From assembly GCF_900110075.1 (NCBI RefSeq), contig NZ_FOCJ01000001.1:620001-684000 (forward strand): 64,000 bases of DNA, given 5' to 3'. Under the pieces are notes generated by a model. That model was given only the letters and a program-made list of their open reading frames with translations. It did no database searches and was not told the DNA's origin. This stretch comes from Paenibacillus sp. OV219. GTDB lineage: Bacteria > Bacillota > Bacilli > Paenibacillales > Paenibacillaceae. A program made the position numbers and the translations under genes. Positions 51,626 to 60,718 of the stretch are shown piece by piece; the stretch's first letter is position 1; every line of letters starts with the position of its first letter.

Positions 51626-53807
51626 ACTTCTAGGCTTGGCCGATCCGCCTGCTCCATACGGTGTGCTCGTCGTCGATGATTCTGCCGTCATGCGGCAGAT
51701 GATTAGCAGGCTGATCGAAAAAGACCCTAAGCTATGGGTGATGGGGACAGCATCCAATGGTCAGGAGGCGCTTGAGAAATTAAAGGTCATGCGCCCTGAC
51801 CTCGTTACAATGGATATTGAAATGCCAGTGTTGGATGGCTTATCTGCGCTTAGCCAGTTGATGGTTGAGAATCCGATGCCGGTCATTATGCTAAGCAGCT
51901 ATACGGATGAAGGCGCTTCCCCGGCAATTGCTGCGCTTACGAATGGCGCGGCAGACTTTTTCCACAAAGACAGCTTGTTCCAGTTCCCAGCCAATGCACA
52001 AATGGAAGAAGAGTTTTTACTACGCTGTCATGCAGCAATTGAGTCCAAGCCGTTCTGGAAAACACTTGACCAAGAGGATCTCGCCAATCACGAGATGAAG
52101 GTGCTGTTAGAGTTCATGACGGGGTGCCTTGCATCAGAGCATACGATTCACGAAGAGCTGAATCAGACGCTGCAGCAGCTAAACGGCTTTTATTGTTCGT
52201 TGATTAAGCAAGCTAATGAGTTCATTGTTACGGAATGCAAAGGCGAGCTGTTAACTCGATTTGGACAATTGAGCCAGAGCCTCATAGGCCACTCGCTTGA
52301 ACATATTGTACCGGCTGAAGTGATGGCGCAGCATTCGGAGTATCTGACTAGAGTGTGGAACGGTGAAGATTGCGTCAGTTACGATACAGAATGGCGGAAG
52401 TATCACTTTACGACCGTTGCTCGTCCGGTCCGTGTTAACGGCATCGTAAAAGAAATTATTGTCGTCACCTTCGAAGTTACAGACCGGAAGCGGATGGAAG
52501 AGAAAATTAAGTTTCTGCTGAACCACGACCAGCTGACGGGGCTGCCGAATCAGAATCAGCTCTTGACGGAGATGGATCGCGCAAAAACGAAATATGGACG
52601 GTTTGCAGTTTTATTCTTCAAATTCGATCATTTCAAACAAATTAATGACTCCATGGGCCATGAAAAGGGCGATTCGCTGCTTCAGCTTATGGCTAGAAGA
52701 TTGAAGCGATTTACTTCTGAAGACACGACGATTATCCGCGCTGGCAGTGATGAGTTCATTTGTGTGATGGGCGGAGCGACCTTCGATACGATTGAACGGT
52801 ATGCCGAGCGGCTGCTGGATGCGATTCGTCAGCCTATTATACTGGACGGATTAGAGATTCATATGACATCAAGTCTCGGCATTAGCCAATACCCAGACAA
52901 TCATACGAATATCGAGCACATCATCCGCTATGCGCATATGGCGATGAATATTGCGCAGACAGAAGGCGGCAACCTGATTCAGTTCTATGAGGCGCGTTTC
53001 CAAGAAGAGATTCACCGCAAAATGGAGATTGAGCGCAGATTGCGTAAAGCGATTGATCGTGAAGAATTTTATTTAAACTATCAGCCAGTCTTTAACGGGA
53101 TTGATCGGACAATTAAAGGCTTGGAATGCTTAATCCGTTGGCAAAGTCCAGAGCTTGGACGCGTGTCGCCTGCGGATTTTATCCCGATTGCTGAGGAAAC
53201 AGGTTTGATCCATGCCATTGGCGAATGGGTCATGCTTGAAGCATGCCGTACGAATAAGCGTTGGCAGGATGAAGGGCTAATGAAGATTCCGGTCGCTGTT
53301 AACCTTTCGACACAGCAGTTCAATGATGGGAAGATTATCGAGCGGATCGAGAACATTCTTCAGGAGACCGGACTTGATCCGAAGTATCTCGTCGTAGAAA
53401 TTACCGAGAGCATGACGATGAACAAGCATCACGCGCTTATGATGCTGAAGAACTTGAAGCGCATTGGCGTATCTATCGCAATTGACGACTTCGGTACAGG
53501 CTACAGCTCTTTAAGTTATTTGAGCGAGCTGCCGATTGACAAGCTGAAGGTTGACCAGTCGTTTGTGAAGAAGATGGACACACACGGCGTGAATGCTTCC
53601 ATTGTCCATACGATCATCACGATGGCGGAAAATTTAAAGCTTGAAGTTATTGCAGAAGGCGTGGAAACTGAAGCGGAATTCGGATTGCTGCTGCGTTATG
53701 GCTGCAATACGATGCAAGGCTACTTGCTTGGTCGTCCGATGGAAGCGGCTCAAATTGCCGAGGAACTCAAATTGAGCAAACCAATTAAAAAGATGAGGAT
53801 CCAGTAA
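51618..53807 (+). CDS. CheB-like receiver fused to PAS, GGDEF and EAL domains
   Basis: A 729-residue response regulator. The receiver (about 15-135) resembles that of CheB: VLVVDDSAVMRQMISR, with phospho-acceptor D66 in TMDIEMPVLDG. A PAS-like region is near 185-295. The GGDEF domain (about 300-465) is degenerate: AGSDEF at 375-380 and K335 in FFKFDHFK where a metal aspartate is expected. The EAL domain (about 475-720) keeps the key residues: E503 (ECL), N562, E594, D623-D624, K644, E680 and Q700. The likely activity is c-di-GMP hydrolysis under CheA control. The ATG is inside the cheA 3' end. Confidence 0.92.
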   Translation: MRKLLGLADPPAPYGVLVVDDSAVMRQMISRLIEKDPKLWVMGTASNGQEALEKLKVMRPDLVTMDIEMPVLDGLSALSQLMVENPMPVIMLSSYTDEGASPAIAALTNGAADFFHKDSLFQFPANAQMEEEFLLRCHAAIESKPFWKTLDQEDLANHEMKVLLEFMTGCLASEHTIHEELNQTLQQLNGFYCSLIKQANEFIVTECKGELLTRFGQLSQSLIGHSLEHIVPAEVMAQHSEYLTRVWNGEDCVSYDTEWRKYHFTTVARPVRVNGIVKEIIVVTFEVTDRKRMEEKIKFLLNHDQLTGLPNQNQLLTEMDRAKTKYGRFAVLFFKFDHFKQINDSMGHEKGDSLLQLMARRLKRFTSEDTTIIRAGSDEFICVMGGATFDTIERYAERLLDAIRQPIILDGLEIHMTSSLGISQYPDNHTNIEHIIRYAHMAMNIAQTEGGNLIQFYEARFQEEIHRKMEIERRLRKAIDREEFYLNYQPVFNGIDRTIKGLECLIRWQSPELGRVSPADFIPIAEETGLIHAIGEWVMLEACRTNKRWQDEGLMKIPVAVNLSTQQFNDGKIIERIENILQETGLDPKYLVVEITESMTMNKHHALMMLKNLKRIGVSIAIDDFGTGYSSLSYLSELPIDKLKVDQSFVKKMDTHGVNASIVHTIITMAENLKLEVIAEGVETEAEFGLLLRYGCNTMQGYLLGRPMEAAQIAEELKLSKPIKKMRIQ

Positions 53808-53892
53808 CGTATGTTAGCTGAATCCTCTTCTTCACTTTTAAAGACTATTGTCAGAATATAACGACTTTTCCAAAATAGCTCAAAGGCTATTG

Positions 53893-53900
53893 GCCTATAT
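53893..53900 (+). promoter_or_regulatory. Weak sigma-D-like -10 box before the chemoreceptor
   Basis: GCCTATAT resembles the sigma-D -10 (GCCGATAA) with two changes; the upstream AAAATA at roughly 17 bases gives only a poor -35. It lies 22 bases before the receptor start. Confidence 0.25.
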
Positions 53901-53921
53901 TTAGAGAGGGGATCAGCAGTC

Positions 53922-55613
53922 ATGAATATTCGAACGAAGCTTTTCAGTTGTTTTGCCTTTATTATTCTGTTAATGGGTTTACTTGGTTATGTTGCTTACG
54001 ATCATACGAATAAGACAAGATCGGCCTACACGGAAATGCTGCAGGACAATGCAGTTCAACTACAATTGCGAGAATTTCAGTTCAAGGTTGCTGGTATTTC
54101 GAACGATGAGCGGGGTTATCTGTTGACGAAAGAGAAAACCTATCTCGATGAAATTGCAGCGAAGGACAAGGAGGCTAGAGCGATCCTGGGCTCCATGCTG
54201 ATTAATCCGACGCTGACGGCTGAGAATAGGAAACAAGTCGAACAGTTGAAAACTGACTATGATCCATTTATAGGCGACAGTGAGAGAGCTAGAGCATTAA
54301 TGGATCAGGGGAAAGCTCAGGAGGCTTACGCACTCCACTTCGGCGATGAGCGCTCTGCCCGCAAAACGATGGATAAGCTCAACAGTGATATGCTCACTAG
54401 CATCACACAGGAGCTTGAAGGTGATAAGAAGCAGCGGGTTGAGGAGTCAGATCAGCAGAACATGATTATGGCGATTCTCGTAAGTATTGCACTGCTACTT
54501 GCAGCTATTCTCGGAGTTCTGCTCACCCGTTCGATTGTGAAGCCGATCAAGATCATCAACCGACAACTCCATGAAATTGCTGAAGGGAGAGGGGATTTAA
54601 GCAAGGAACTGACGATTCGGTCGAAGGGGGAGCTTGCAGAGCTGGCCGGTGCTTTCAACAAGATGTTGGCAAATCTCCGGACGATTCTATCTAAGGCGTT
54701 AAACACAGCTAATCTCGCAGCAAACTCGTCGGAGCAGCTGAGTGCTAGTGCGGAGCAGACGACACGCGCAACAGAGCATATTGTGGAGGCGACGCAGTTC
54801 ATCGCTGTTCGCGCTGATCAAGAGCAGGAGCAGCTTGGTGAAGCGATCCGTGCGATTACGCAGATGTCAGAGGACATCAGCGCCGTGTCAGCCGGCAACG
54901 AAGTGGTCGCGAAGCTTGCTTCTTCTGCTTCTGATGCTTCGAAGCAAGGAGCGCAATCTGTCAATGAAGTGCTTCATGAGATGGAGACGATACATGAAAC
55001 GGTGCAGCATGCGACGGAAGTGATGCAGCTGCTTGAACAGCAGTCCCAGCAAATTGGGGGAATTACGGAGATGATTACCGAAGTGGCAAACCGCACTAAT
55101 CTGCTCGCGCTTAATGCATCCATTGAAGCTTCACGGGCAGGAGAGCACGGCAGAGGCTTTGCCGTAGTCGCTCTGGAAATTCGTAAACTGGCGGAGCAGT
55201 CCAAACTGTCTGCGCAGCAAATTAGCGAGCTTATTGGAGATGTGCGTCTTCGTGTAAGCCAGGCAGCTACCGGGATGAAGACGGTGTCGGCGCAAGCGGC
55301 AAGCGGGCTAGTGCGTACGAATCAGGTAAATCAGATGTTCCAAACGATTGAAGGAAGTATCGAAGCGGTATCCACGCAAGTAAGCGACATCTCGCAGACG
55401 ACGATGGCGCTCTCCGATTCGGGAAGACAGGTGGTCGAGATGGCACAGAGCGTTGCGGAAGCGAGCAATCAAGTCGTCGCATCTTGCCAGAACAACTCGG
55501 CAGCGACGGAAGAGCAGCTTGCGACGATGGAGGAGATTACGTCGTCAACGCTGGAGCTTCGGAAACTAGCGGAGGATTTGAATGATGTTCTTCATGGCTT
55601 CAAGCTTAACTAA
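53922..55613 (+). CDS. Methyl-accepting chemotaxis protein, partner of the CheA cluster
   Basis: A 563-residue receptor. Two transmembrane helices (about 9-27 and 185-206) border a four-helix-bundle/CHASE3-like sensor of about 155 residues containing [24 protein letters not shown] (about 205-260) and the signalling domain follow, with the tip [30 protein letters not shown] is upstream of the ATG. The 114-base gap after the receiver gene has no terminator, so it may share the operon transcript. It is the likely receptor of this CheA. Confidence 0.92.
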   Translation: MNIRTKLFSCFAFIILLMGLLGYVAYDHTNKTRSAYTEMLQDNAVQLQLREFQFKVAGISNDERGYLLTKEKTYLDEIAAKDKEARAILGSMLINPTLTAENRKQVEQLKTDYDPFIGDSERARALMDQGKAQEAYALHFGDERSARKTMDKLNSDMLTSITQELEGDKKQRVEESDQQNMIMAILVSIALLLAAILGVLLTRSIVKPIKIINRQLHEIAEGRGDLSKELTIRSKGELAELAGAFNKMLANLRTILSKALNTANLAANSSEQLSASAEQTTRATEHIVEATQFIAVRADQEQEQLGEAIRAITQMSEDISAVSAGNEVVAKLASSASDASKQGAQSVNEVLHEMETIHETVQHATEVMQLLEQQSQQIGGITEMITEVANRTNLLALNASIEASRAGEHGRGFAVVALEIRKLAEQSKLSAQQISELIGDVRLRVSQAATGMKTVSAQAASGLVRTNQVNQMFQTIEGSIEAVSTQVSDISQTTMALSDSGRQVVEMAQSVAEASNQVVASCQNNSAATEEQLATMEEITSSTLELRKLAEDLNDVLHGFKLN

Positions 55614-55634
55614 TGAAGCCATATAGATGTATCC

Positions 55635-55668
55635 AGAGAAGCTGCCTCGCCCGGAGCTTCTTTTTTTT
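55635..55668 (+). terminator. Terminator of the chemosensory operon
   Basis: AGAAGCT pairs with AGCTTCT over an eleven-base loop, with eight Ts behind. It closes the receptor gene. Confidence 0.78.
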
Positions 55669-55781
55669 GCACGTAGGTATTATTTTAGAAAAACAGGATA
55701 GCTTTTCAATCTGCAAGCGATTACAATGAGGGAGTGTGAACAAGCAGTAAACTATTTTCTTGAAAGAGGAGAGGCTGACTA

Positions 55782-56999
55782 ATGGCAGGGAATCGTGCGA
55801 TAGTCTTTGTAGAGCCCGGTAAAGTTGAGGTACGGGATATTTCGTATCCTGATTTGATTTTGCGTGACGGGCCTGGCGTTAACCCACTTAATGTTGGCAG
55901 AAAATGCGAACACGGCGTCATTATTAAAGTCATTACTACAAACATTTGCGGCAGCGACCAACATATGGTGCGTGGGCGGACGACAGCTCCTAGCGGGCTC
56001 GTGCTCGGACACGAAATTACAGGTGAAGTCATTGAGGTTGGGCGTGACGTTGAATTTATTAAGAAAGGCGATCTCGTCTCCGTTCCATTCAATATCGCAT
56101 GCGGACGTTGCCGGAACTGTCGCGAGCGGAACACGAATGTGTGTTCAAACGTGAATCCGGATCGTCCGGGCTCTGCTTATGGTTATGTCGATATGGGCGG
56201 CTGGGTTGGCGGTCAATCCGAGTATGTAATGGTTCCTTACGCAGACTTCCAACTGTTGAAGTTCCCGGATAAAGAACGTGCGATGGAGAAAATTCTCGAC
56301 CTCACGATGCTATCTGATATTTTCCCAACTGGTTATCATGGTGCTGTGAGTGCGGGCGTGAAGCCAGGCTCTACGGTCTACGTGGCAGGGGCAGGTCCAG
56401 TCGGCCTTGCTGCGGCACACTCCGCTCAGCTGCTTGGCGCGGCAGTGGTAATCGTCGGAGACCTGAACAGTGAGCGTCTGGCGCAAGCGAGAAGCTTCGG
56501 TTGCGAGACGGTCAACCTTCGCGAGCATCCGAACCTTGGCGAGCAGATCGACCAGATTCTCGGCGTTCCTGAAGTGGACTGCGCCATTGACTGTGTAGGC
56601 TTCGAAGCGCATGGTCATGGACATGCTCATGGTGAAGCACCGGCAACGGTACTGAACTCCATCATGCAAGTCACGCGTGCCGGCGGACGTCTCGGTATCC
56701 CTGGTCTCTACGTAACAGGCGACCCAGGTGCGGTTGACGATGATGCGAAGGTCGGTACGTTGAAGATTCGCTTCGGCCTCGGCTGGGCGAAATCCCATAC
56801 TTTCGTAACAGGTCAGACGCCGGTTATGCAATACAACCGCGAGCTGATGACAGCAATATTAAGCGGCAAAGCGCAAATTGCGAAAGCCGTTAACGCAACG
56901 CTTATTTCGATCGACCAAGCTCCTGGAGCGTATACGGAATTCGATCGCGGCGCATCGAAGAAGTTCGTCATCGATCCGCATGGCTCGGTAAGACGCTAA
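55782..56999 (+). CDS. fdhA: Glutathione-independent formaldehyde dehydrogenase
   Basis: A 405-residue zinc-dependent medium-chain dehydrogenase of the Pseudomonas PFDH type. It oxidises formaldehyde to formate with NAD+ without added glutathione. The catalytic zinc site includes C in TTNICGSDQHMVRG and GHEITGEVIEVG; the structural zinc cysteines are in CGRCRNCRERNTNVCSN. The NAD site is VYVAGAGPVGLAAAH. A short His-rich loop (HGHGHAHGE) lies in the later half. AGAGGAGAGG is upstream of the ATG. A terminator follows, and it is probably a single-gene transcript. Confidence 0.94.
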   Translation: MAGNRAIVFVEPGKVEVRDISYPDLILRDGPGVNPLNVGRKCEHGVIIKVITTNICGSDQHMVRGRTTAPSGLVLGHEITGEVIEVGRDVEFIKKGDLVSVPFNIACGRCRNCRERNTNVCSNVNPDRPGSAYGYVDMGGWVGGQSEYVMVPYADFQLLKFPDKERAMEKILDLTMLSDIFPTGYHGAVSAGVKPGSTVYVAGAGPVGLAAAHSAQLLGAAVVIVGDLNSERLAQARSFGCETVNLREHPNLGEQIDQILGVPEVDCAIDCVGFEAHGHGHAHGEAPATVLNSIMQVTRAGGRLGIPGLYVTGDPGAVDDDAKVGTLKIRFGLGWAKSHTFVTGQTPVMQYNRELMTAILSGKAQIAKAVNATLISIDQAPGAYTEFDRGASKKFVIDPHGSVRR

Positions 57000-57007
57000 T
57001 TGAACGA

Positions 57008-57056
57008 AGAAGGTGACACAGGAGAAGCAATGCTTCAGGTGTCACCTTCTTTTTTC
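57008..57056 (+). terminator. Terminator of fdhA
   Basis: AGAAGGTGACAC pairs perfectly with GTGTCACCTTCT and contains an inner GAAGC/GCTTC hairpin, then six Ts. It lies between convergent fdhA and a GNAT gene. Confidence 0.9.
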
Positions 57057-57063
57057 TCGATCA

Positions 57064-57618
57064 TTAGGACTGCCATTCCCTCTTCAGAATGGAGTACATT
57101 TTGAGGTCGATCAAGTTGCCTTTAACTAGCATCTGCTCTCTCAGGAGACCTTCGTATTGCAAGCCTACCTTTTGCATGACGCGTTCAGAAGCGGTATTTT
57201 CCGCAAAACATCTTGCTTCGATTCGATTCAAATTGAGATCTTGGAAACCAAACTGTAGAATCATTGTTACGGCTTCAGACATGTAGCCTAGATTCCAGTA
57301 GCTCCGTGACAGCACATACCCAATTTCCGCCCGACGATGGTTCTCATTAACGTATACCCATCCGCATGCTCCGATTAGCTTGTTCGTTACTTTATCAATG
57401 ATGCCCCAATCGCTTGGCTGGTTATTGTCGTATTTCTGCCTAACAACATTCACGAAGGAATGTGAATGATCGATCGTTTGATGCTGTACCCAAGACGTGA
57501 ACCTCGACACCTCATAATCACTCGCATACTCAAATATATCATCTACGTCGTCAGGCGTAATTCTACTCAGTTGCAGGCGATTGCTCTCTAATTGCTTATT
57601 GAAATCAGTCACTTCCAT
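57064..57618 (-). CDS. GNAT acetyltransferase (RimJ/RimL type)
   Basis: A 184-residue acetyltransferase with the start LESNRLQLSRITPDDVDDIFEYA, the motif RRAEIGYVLSRSYWNLGYMSEA, and NRIEARCFAENTASERVMQKVGL. Convergent with fdhA. AAAGGAATGATCCC lies before the ATG. The substrate is unknown; this branch includes ribosomal-protein acetyltransferases and antibiotic modifiers. Confidence 0.88.
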   Translation of the reverse strand: MEVTDFNKQLESNRLQLSRITPDDVDDIFEYASDYEVSRFTSWVQHQTIDHSHSFVNVVRQKYDNNQPSDWGIIDKVTNKLIGACGWVYVNENHRRAEIGYVLSRSYWNLGYMSEAVTMILQFGFQDLNLNRIEARCFAENTASERVMQKVGLQYEGLLREQMLVKGNLIDLKMYSILKREWQS

Positions 57619-57846
57619 GGGATCATTCCTTTATCTTGTTATATTGAATGTTAGGCACTGGAACGGAGCAGTGGCAGCGGCTCAAATGTTCACTGAAACA
57701 TGTAATTCGAACTTTATGCGTGATCTCCTTTACTTTGAATAAATATAATTGGCAACAAATAGATACCAAACAAGCTCTCGATCATGGTAAACTGATAACG
57801 GGTTAACCTATAGCTTCTACTCAAACTTTGCAGGAGGTTATTCGCG

Positions 57847-58299
57847 ATGGATAATTGCACATTAGTTACGAAACCTGCCTTGAACGTGGTTGGAATTAGC
57901 TATTGCGGTCCTTACTCGTCTTTCCCTGATGAAGCTATTCTTCTGCAAAGCGCATTCCTTCAAAGGAAGCATGAGATTGAAGGAGAAGTAAAGACAACTG
58001 TGCTTTACAGCCCGTATTTCGGCAACGAAGTATTTGCTACATATTGGGCTTGCTTTGAGGTGCCCCATCTGGAGCAGGTGCCGCCAGGCATGGTGCAATT
58101 TACGGTTCCGCAGCGCACCTATGCAATGGCCGCTTGCACAAATAAACGAATCGGTGAAGGCTATGAGCAGCTCTCGGCATGGATCAACGAGCAGAAGCTG
58201 ACGAGACGGGAAAATGCGGTTTCCCTTGAAATTTTTTATATTGACGAGCATTTGGAAGAGGAGCAGGTTGAACTGCTTATCCCCATTGAAGAGCAATAA
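57847..58299 (+). CDS. GyrI-like effector-binding protein
   Basis: A 150-residue stand-alone GyrI-like/AraC effector-binding domain. The fold landmarks are VVGISYCGPYSS, VLYSPYFGNEVFATYWACFEV and a LEIFYIDEHLEE end. Homologues bind drug-like small molecules or, in GyrI, DNA gyrase. Excellent ribosome site GCAGGAGG. It comes 54 bases before the DMT exporter and may act with it. Confidence 0.82.
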   Translation: MDNCTLVTKPALNVVGISYCGPYSSFPDEAILLQSAFLQRKHEIEGEVKTTVLYSPYFGNEVFATYWACFEVPHLEQVPPGMVQFTVPQRTYAMAACTNKRIGEGYEQLSAWINEQKLTRRENAVSLEIFYIDEHLEEEQVELLIPIEEQ

Positions 58300-58352
58300 A
58301 AGTTTCACATGAAGTGGCTGCCTGCACCGAAGAAGGAGAAACGAATAAAGCT

Positions 58353-59300
58353 ATGAACGCAGCCAAATTTTTCACCAATCCATTAGGTATTATTGGAGCT
58401 TCTATCAGCGCGACTCTGCTCTGGGGGAGCTCTTATCCGTTTATTAAGCTTAGCTACGAGAGGCTTGGCATTGGCTCTGGAGATACGCTCCAGCAGCTGC
58501 TCTTCGCAGGCTACCGGTTCACGCTGGCCGGCGTGCTTATTCTGCTGTATATGCTTATTAGGCGTGAGCGACTCAGCTATCAGCGAGGCAGCGGAGGTAT
58601 GGTAAGCACGATCGCGCTACTGCAAACGGTATTGCAATATACATTCTTCTACGCAGGCTTATCGATGAGCGCAGGCGTCGTAGGAGCAGTCATTGCGGGG
58701 ACGATCTCATTCTTCCAGATCGTAATCGCGCATTTCCTGTACAAGAATGACCGGATTAACGGGGCAAAAGGACTTGGGCTCATTGTTGGCTTTGTCGGCT
58801 TGCTCGTGCTCGGATTATCCAAGCATGACGGCAATTCTGGCCTCCATTTCTCAGTGGGCGAGCTGCTGCTGATGGCGGCGACGCTCTTCAATGCATGCGG
58901 TAATTTGCTGTCTCGCAAGGCGTCGGCTTCGTACAGCATCTCGTATATTAACGGCTACCAAATGCTGCTCGGAGGCGTTATGTTGTGCGTCATCGCAGCT
59001 TGGAGTACGGGCCTTACGCCGTTTCATTTTGACGGGATTGCGCTGCTAATGCTTCTGCACCTTGCCCTTGTTTCGGCGCTGGCGTTTACGCTTTGGAACA
59101 ATGTGATGAAGTACAACCAAGTCGGCAGCGTATCCATGTATTTGTTCCTCATTCCGGTATTCGGAGTGCTGCAGTCCGCTCTCTTCTTGAATGAGCCGCT
59201 TTCAGGCGCTGTTATTGGCGCGCTTGCGCTTGTCAGTAGCGGAATTATTATTGTTAACCGCAAGAAGAAACAGAAGTTGCTCACGCCGTCCGAGGCGTAA
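58353..59300 (+). CDS. EamA/DMT-family exporter
   Basis: A protein of about 315 residues with ten transmembrane helices in two EamA halves. The first half starts ISATLLWGSSYPFIKLSYERLG; the second includes GNLLSRKASASYSISYINGYQMLLGG and ALAFTLWNNVMKYN. Such proteins export metabolites or amino acids; the substrate is unknown. Start ATG 58353 has AAGGAGAAACG upstream at a rather long spacing; a GTG at 58314 is possible. A terminator-like hairpin follows. Confidence 0.88.
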   Translation: MNAAKFFTNPLGIIGASISATLLWGSSYPFIKLSYERLGIGSGDTLQQLLFAGYRFTLAGVLILLYMLIRRERLSYQRGSGGMVSTIALLQTVLQYTFFYAGLSMSAGVVGAVIAGTISFFQIVIAHFLYKNDRINGAKGLGLIVGFVGLLVLGLSKHDGNSGLHFSVGELLLMAATLFNACGNLLSRKASASYSISYINGYQMLLGGVMLCVIAAWSTGLTPFHFDGIALLMLLHLALVSALAFTLWNNVMKYNQVGSVSMYLFLIPVFGVLQSALFLNEPLSGAVIGALALVSSGIIIVNRKKKQKLLTPSEA

Positions 59301-59312
59301 TAACGACGAATG

Positions 59313-59344
59313 CCGAACCGGATAAGCTCCGGGATCGGCTTTTG
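59313..59344 (+). terminator. Weak terminator after the DMT exporter
   Basis: GCCGAACCGGA pairs with TCCGGGATCGGC around TAAGC, followed by only four Ts. It may be an attenuator before the PhzF gene. Confidence 0.5.
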
Positions 59345-59369
59345 TTACATAGAGGAGGAACATAATAGG

Positions 59370-60179
59370 ATGAATCGTTCCATTTCAATTCCGATAGCGC
59401 TAATTGATGCTTTTACAAGCAAGCCGTTTAAAGGTAACCCGGCCGCAATCTGCCTGCTGCAAGAGGAGCGGGATGCAGAATGGATGCAAAGCGTTGCTTC
59501 TGAGATGAACCAGTCGGAGACGGCTTTCCTCGTTCGCCGCGAAGACGGCAGCTATTCACTTCGCTGGTTTACGCCAACGATTGAGGTCGACCTGTGCGGT
59601 CATGCGACTTTGGCGAGCGCGCATTACTTGTGGGAGAACGGGCATCTTCCAAGCAGCAGCCAGGCAAGATTCCATACGCTCAGCGGTCTGCTGACAGCAG
59701 ATCTTTCGGTGGAAGGCATTATGCTTAACTTTCCGGCAGAGCCGGCAGCACCTGTGACAGCGCCGGAAGAGTTGATTCAGGGGCTTGGACTCATTCCGAG
59801 ATATGTAGGTAAGAACCGCATCGACTATCTCGTTGAAGTCGACAGTGAAGAGACGGTGCGAACGCTGAAGCCAGACTTCGCTATGCTCGCGCGTGTTGAG
59901 GCACGAGGTGTTATCGTGACGAGCAAAGCTGGCAACGGCAGCGAATATGACTTCGTATCGCGAGCATTCTATCCGGCGACCGGATGCGATGAAGACCCGG
60001 TAACCGGCTCTGCACATTGCGCACTCGCGCCGTATTGGCAGCGTAGGCTGCGCAAGGATGATTTCCTTGCGTACCAGGCTTCTGCAAGAGGCGGGGAGCT
60101 GCAGCTTGCGATTGTTGGGAGCCGAATTCTAATTTCGGGAAAAGCGGTAACTGTTTTGAACGGACATCTTTCCGTATAA
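59370..60179 (+). CDS. PhzF-family isomerase/epimerase
   Basis: A 269-residue member of the phenazine-biosynthesis PhzF family (diaminopimelate-epimerase fold). Visible motifs are DAFTSKPFKGNPAAICLL, the base glutamate near NQSETAFLV, WFTPTIEVDLCGHATLASAH, and the C-terminal GCDEDPVTGSAHCALAPYW. Most members have unknown substrates; phenazine synthesis is not implied, since no other phz gene is present. GGAGGAAC supports the ATG. Confidence 0.9.
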   Translation: MNRSISIPIALIDAFTSKPFKGNPAAICLLQEERDAEWMQSVASEMNQSETAFLVRREDGSYSLRWFTPTIEVDLCGHATLASAHYLWENGHLPSSSQARFHTLSGLLTADLSVEGIMLNFPAEPAAPVTAPEELIQGLGLIPRYVGKNRIDYLVEVDSEETVRTLKPDFAMLARVEARGVIVTSKAGNGSEYDFVSRAFYPATGCDEDPVTGSAHCALAPYWQRRLRKDDFLAYQASARGGELQLAIVGSRILISGKAVTVLNGHLSV

Positions 60180-60188
60180 TGCAAGTTG

Positions 60189-60197
60189 TGCTATAAT
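60189..60197 (+). promoter_or_regulatory. Extended -10 promoter of the queDEC operon
   Basis: TGCTATAAT forms an extended -10 (TG-n-TATAAT) 39 bases before the queD start. The leader is about 30 bases, too short to hold a preQ1 riboswitch. Confidence 0.6.
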
Positions 60198-60235
60198 ACT
60201 ATATTGCAATTGCATAAGAGGAGAAGGTGTAAAAC

Positions 60236-60718
60236 GTGACTTACGAGATTCCGAAGCACATTGAGCAGTTCGGGACCGATATTGAGGAGCAACAGCTTCG
60301 TTATCATAATAGGCGCGTGCTCGTTTCGAAGGAATTTACTTTTGACAGTGCGCATCATTTGCATTTATACGAAGGCAAGTGTAAGAGCTTGCACGGCCAT
60401 ACTTATAAACTTCAAACGATTATGTCCGGGAAAACGGATAAACGCGGGTTGACGATTGATTTTGCCGATATGAAGCGGATTGCCAAAGAGCGTGTCATCG
60501 ACAAGCTGGACCATCGTTACTTGAACGAGGTACTGCCGCCGATGAATACAACGGCTGAGAATATGGTCGTCTGGATTTATGAACAAATTCACGAAGCGCT
60601 TGTTGAGGAAGGTCACTACCCGGCTATCCGGATCGAAGAGATTCGCCTATGGGAAACGCCAACCAGCTTCGCCGCTGTCACTCGTGAATTGATGGAGGCG
60701 GATGAGCATGCAGAATAA
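60236..60718 (+). CDS. queD: 6-carboxy-5,6,7,8-tetrahydropterin synthase QueD
   Basis: A 160-residue queuosine-pathway enzyme that makes 6-carboxytetrahydropterin from dihydroneopterin triphosphate. Zinc histidines occur in FDSAHHLHLYEGKCKSLHGH, which also supplies the catalytic cysteine (CKSLHGH). The GTG start has GAGGAGAAGG upstream. An N-terminal extension of about 30 residues compared with the shortest family members resembles Bacillus YkvK. It overlaps queE, whose ATG at 60708 lies inside its 3' end. Confidence 0.94.
   Translation: MTYEIPKHIEQFGTDIEEQQLRYHNRRVLVSKEFTFDSAHHLHLYEGKCKSLHGHTYKLQTIMSGKTDKRGLTIDFADMKRIAKERVIDKLDHRYLNEVLPPMNTTAENMVVWIYEQIHEALVEEGHYPAIRIEEIRLWETPTSFAAVTRELMEADEHAE

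Noticed and set aside
59370-60179. A phenazine pathway
   Set aside because: Only a PhzF-family protein is present; these are common in bacteria without phenazines, and no other phz gene is nearby.
60180-60235. A preQ1 riboswitch before queD
   Set aside because: Only about 30 bases separate the expected transcription start and the start codon, and no C-rich H-type pseudoknot pattern is seen.
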